A model generated the notes under the pieces. It did not search any database, was not told the DNA's origin, and was given only the letters and a program-made list of their open reading frames with translations. Position numbers and translations under genes: made by a program. From assembly GCA_016870695.1 (NCBI GenBank), contig VGAV01000110.1:1-7380 (forward strand): a stretch of 7,380 bases of DNA, in the 5' to 3' direction. Positions within the stretch are counted from its first letter, which is position 1. Every line of letters starts with the position of its first letter. This document shows positions 5,953 to 7,380 of this stretch, piece after piece. This stretch comes from Actinomycetota bacterium (lineage in GTDB: Bacteria > Actinomycetota > Actinomycetes > Actinomycetales > Microbacteriaceae).

Positions 5953-6582
5953 CTAGGCCTCCTCCGCATCAGCGGATGCGCGCAGGTGGGCACGGTTCGC
6001 GTGTTCAGCCTGCGCGGTGGGAGCGGAGGCGGGTACGTCCGCCGATAGTGCGAAGGCCAGTTCACGGTCGGTGGGACGGGGGACGGCTTCGGCGATGTCG
6101 GCGTCGGTCCTCGCGGGACGGGCGTCTCGTGCTCGGGCGTGATCAGGGCAGAGGGTGATGAGCCAGTCCCCCTGGCGGTAGAGCCATGCCCGGTCGGCGC
6201 AGACCACGCACGTGCCGGTCGACTCCGACTGTGCACCCGCGATGATGTCCGCTATCTCGTCGGTCAGGTCACCGGGGTTGATCTCGAAGTCGAGGACGCC
6301 GAGGTCCTCACCGAGCCGAGTTATCCGGTAGTCCGGCTCGACTGACGCGATGTCGCAGTCCAACCGTTGGAGGAGAGGCCACCACCCCTTGTCGACGCGC
6401 AGTGACGCCGTCCCCGGGGGAACGAGTCGAGACAGGAGCGGTCTGAGCGCGGGCGGGCACTCGTCACTGGCCCAGCTGACAAGCTTGTCGTCCTCAACCG
6501 TCAGATCTCTGAACCGTCGACTGACTGTGCGGGTGGGGCCCGGGAATTCAGCCTCGACGGAATCTGAGGGGGTACCGATCAC
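5953..6582 (-). CDS. Zinc-motif protein (CxxC...CxxH), 209 aa or longer, function unknown
   Basis: The central part reads GWWPLLQRLDCDIASVEPDY (66-85), then a strand (about 94-101). A CVVC motif follows (125-128) and, 16 residues later, CPDH (145-148), together a likely structural zinc site. This order (GW-PL helix, hydrophobic strand, CxxC, Trp-rich strand, C-x-D-H) matches a widespread small family of unknown function; here the usual conserved strand between the GW helix and CxxC looks diverged. After residue 150 the chain is polar and Ala/Glu-rich, probably disordered. The first usable start is GTG 6582, but it has no clear ribosome binding site. The frame stays open upstream to 6741 and encodes H-H-C-S-I-C-H just before this GTG, so the true N-terminus may be longer or the gene may be 5'-truncated. 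It leads the five-gene operon, with TAG directly followed by the next ATG. I infer no enzyme activity. Confidence 0.7.
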   Translation of the reverse strand: MIGTPSDSVEAEFPGPTRTVSRRFRDLTVEDDKLVSWASDECPPALRPLLSRLVPPGTASLRVDKGWWPLLQRLDCDIASVEPDYRITRLGEDLGVLDFEINPGDLTDEIADIIAGAQSESTGTCVVCADRAWLYRQGDWLITLCPDHARARDARPARTDADIAEAVPRPTDRELAFALSADVPASAPTAQAEHANRAHLRASADAEEA

Positions 6583-6724
6583 GTCGCCACGATGGCAAAT
6601 ACTGCAATGGTGTTCTACCGAGTCAGCGACACCACGTCCTTCAGAGCGCCCCGCGCGGCGCCGTTGAAACTCGGACCGCGCACCAGTCGGCGTCGCACAG
6701 CCGCGGCGACGGCGGGCGTTACCG
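6583..6724 (-). other. Gap between arsC and the five-gene operon; partly open in the 209-aa frame
   Basis: These 142 bases lie between the arsC stop and the first usable start of the 209-aa gene, so the operon promoter should be here if one exists. I saw no convincing -35/-10 pair. Within the gap the 209-aa frame has no stop but also no ATG, GTG or TTG; it includes a C-S-I-C-H segment near 6600. A possible weak arsC terminator hairpin sits at 6708-6726. Confidence 0.4.
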
Positions 6725-6726
6725 TC
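6708..6726 (-). terminator. Possible weak terminator hairpin at the arsC end
   Basis: GACGG and CCGTC form a 5-bp stem with a 9-nt loop that overlaps the arsC stop codon on the minus strand. No T-tract follows. It is the only inverted repeat I found placed to end the ars transcript. Confidence 0.25.
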
Positions 6727-7132
6727 AGCCAGCGGCGGGGTTCAGGCTCACGATGAGCTCGCGGACGCGCTCCTTGATGTCGTCGCGGATGCGGCGGACA
6801 GCGTCCAGATCCTGCCCCGCGGGGTCGTCGAGCTCCCAGTCCTCGTAGCGCTTACCCGGAAAGATGGGGCAGGCGTCGCCGCAGCCCATGGTGATGACGG
6901 CGTCGGAGGCCTGCACCGCGCCGACGGTGAGGACCTTCGGCTGGTTGGCCGAGATGTCGATGCCATCCTCGGCCATGGCTGCAATGGCCATTGGGTTGAT
7001 GGAGTCCTTCGGTGCTGACCCCGCCGAGAGGACGTCGATGCGGTCGCCCGCGAGGTGCTGCAGGTAGCCGGCGGCCATCTGCGAGCGTCCGGCGTTGTGG
7101 ACGCAGACGAAGAGGACGGTGGGGCGGGTCAT
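6725..7132 (-). CDS. arsC: Arsenate reductase ArsC, low-molecular-weight phosphatase fold, 135 aa
   Basis: It reduces arsenate to arsenite in the cytosol so that an arsenite pump can export it. The N-terminus carries the CX5R phosphatase-like loop CVHNAGRS (10-17), with nucleophile Cys10 and Arg16 binding the oxyanion. SAGSAP (36-41), then a GIDIS segment (57-61) and MGCGDACP (82-89) follow, giving Cys84 and Cys88 as possible redox partners. LDDPAG (101-106) holds the Asp-Pro acid loop. The length of 135 aa is normal for the family. In actinobacteria such enzymes couple either to thioredoxin (three cysteines) or to mycothiol/mycoredoxin. The cysteine pattern here allows an intramolecular relay, but the 4-residue spacing of the second pair prevents a firm choice. 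The start is ATG 7132 with GGAG upstream, 13 nt after the stop of the previous phosphatase-like gene, so the two are co-transcribed. An in-frame extension to 7333 reads as Ser/Thr/Arg-rich noise that shadows the upstream gene, and I reject it. Confidence 0.93.
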   Translation of the reverse strand: MTRPTVLFVCVHNAGRSQMAAGYLQHLAGDRIDVLSAGSAPKDSINPMAIAAMAEDGIDISANQPKVLTVGAVQASDAVITMGCGDACPIFPGKRYEDWELDDPAGQDLDAVRRIRDDIKERVRELIVSLNPAAG

Positions 7133-7145
7133 GGTGGCTCCGTGG

Positions 7146-7380
7146 TCAGGCGGCGAGTTGCTGCAGCAGTCCGTCGATGCGGCGTGCGAGGTGTTGGTAG
7201 GTCTGCTCGAATGCGTCCGGCGTGCTGGCGGCGACGGGGTCGGGGATCGACCAGTGCAGCTGCGTGTGTTCGAGGAACTCGTGAGCGCTGTCGCACACAC
7301 TGATGAGCGTGTCGTCGTTGTGCCGGACGTCACTGAGGAGCTTGGGGGTGGCGTGGCTCAGGTCGATACCGTGCTCGGCG
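7146..7380 (-). CDS. Low-molecular-weight phosphatase / ArsC-like protein, C-terminal 77 aa (5' end beyond window)
   Basis: Only the last 77 residues before the TGA are visible. They show GIDLSHATPK (4-13), the usual GID-S-x-x-P-K segment after the catalytic core. Then come LISVCDSAHE (25-34), the place where ArsC proteins carry their second redox cysteines, and HWSIPDP (42-48), whose Asp-Pro is the general-acid loop. A C-terminal helix follows, with a DAFEQTY...LARRIDGLL pattern. This HWS-x-PDP plus helix pattern is typical of the actinobacterial phosphatase/arsenate-reductase domain often fused behind an ArsR-like HTH in ars operons. Whether such an HTH is present here cannot be seen. With a single Cys in this part it differs from the arsC that follows and may do a different job. 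It lies 13 nt upstream of arsC on the same strand and is surely in the same operon. Confidence 0.75.
   Translation of the reverse strand, partial: AEHGIDLSHATPKLLSDVRHNDDTLISVCDSAHEFLEHTQLHWSIPDPVAASTPDAFEQTYQHLARRIDGLLQQLAA

Noticed and set aside
7133..7333. In-frame 5' extension of arsC to a 202-aa protein
   Set aside because: The added part is Ser/Thr/Arg-rich noise overlapping the real upstream gene. ATG 7132 begins exactly at the conserved phosphatase-loop N-terminus and has a GGAG.
1..7380. CRISPR array, tRNA, rRNA, insertion sequence or integrase
   Set aside because: I saw no regularly spaced repeats, cloverleaf-type sequence, terminal inverted repeats with a transposase, or recombinase motifs in any frame.

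Overview
The window is high-GC DNA with GTG as well as ATG starts and tightly overlapping genes. It carries a CX5R-type arsenate reductase next to a tandem phosphatase-like gene. This points to an actinobacterium (Gordonia/Rhodococcus/Mycobacterium-like). The assignment is an inference from base composition and protein style, not from a marker gene.

Layout, left to right. (1) Bases 1-2853, minus strand: one long open frame of at least 951 codons that runs off the left edge. It has a complete N-terminal SIR2-like NAD-binding/hydrolysing core, a long helical region and what looks like the start of a DUF4020 domain. The layout resembles the defence-associated sirtuins (DSR-type anti-phage proteins). 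(2) Bases 2854-3128: a divergent intergenic region with one perfect 14-bp inverted repeat. (3) Bases 3129-3941, plus strand: a calcineurin-like metallophosphoesterase in which one His of the usual GHxH metal motif is Tyr. (4) Bases 3942-4035: a convergent gap with two small hairpins. (5) Bases 4036-4731, minus strand: a single-pass membrane protein with a beta-rich soluble domain, preceded by a 14-bp palindrome.

(6) Bases 4830-6582, minus strand: a compact five-gene operon, read 6582 to 4830. In order it holds a 209-aa protein with a CxxC...CxxH zinc site, a 113-aa HTH protein, a 61-aa acidic protein, a 71-aa Arg-rich protein and a 126-aa HTH-like protein. Stops and starts abut or overlap by 4 bp (TAG/ATG, GTGA, ATGA). 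The two HTH proteins share a layout that recalls actinobacterial Xre/MbcA/ParS-like antitoxins. (7) Bases 6725-7380, minus strand: the downstream end of an arsenic-resistance operon, with the 3' end of a phosphatase/ArsC-like gene followed 13 nt later by a complete arsC.

The ars genes form one functional unit. The small HTH operon is probably regulatory or part of an accessory module; no catalytic partner is visible. The SIR2-DUF4020 gene is probably a stand-alone NAD-depleting defence effector. The metallophosphoesterase shares its upstream region but has no proven link to it. Accessory-type genes of unrelated function side by side suggest a variable chromosomal or plasmid region. I saw no tRNA, rRNA, CRISPR array, transposase or integrase.
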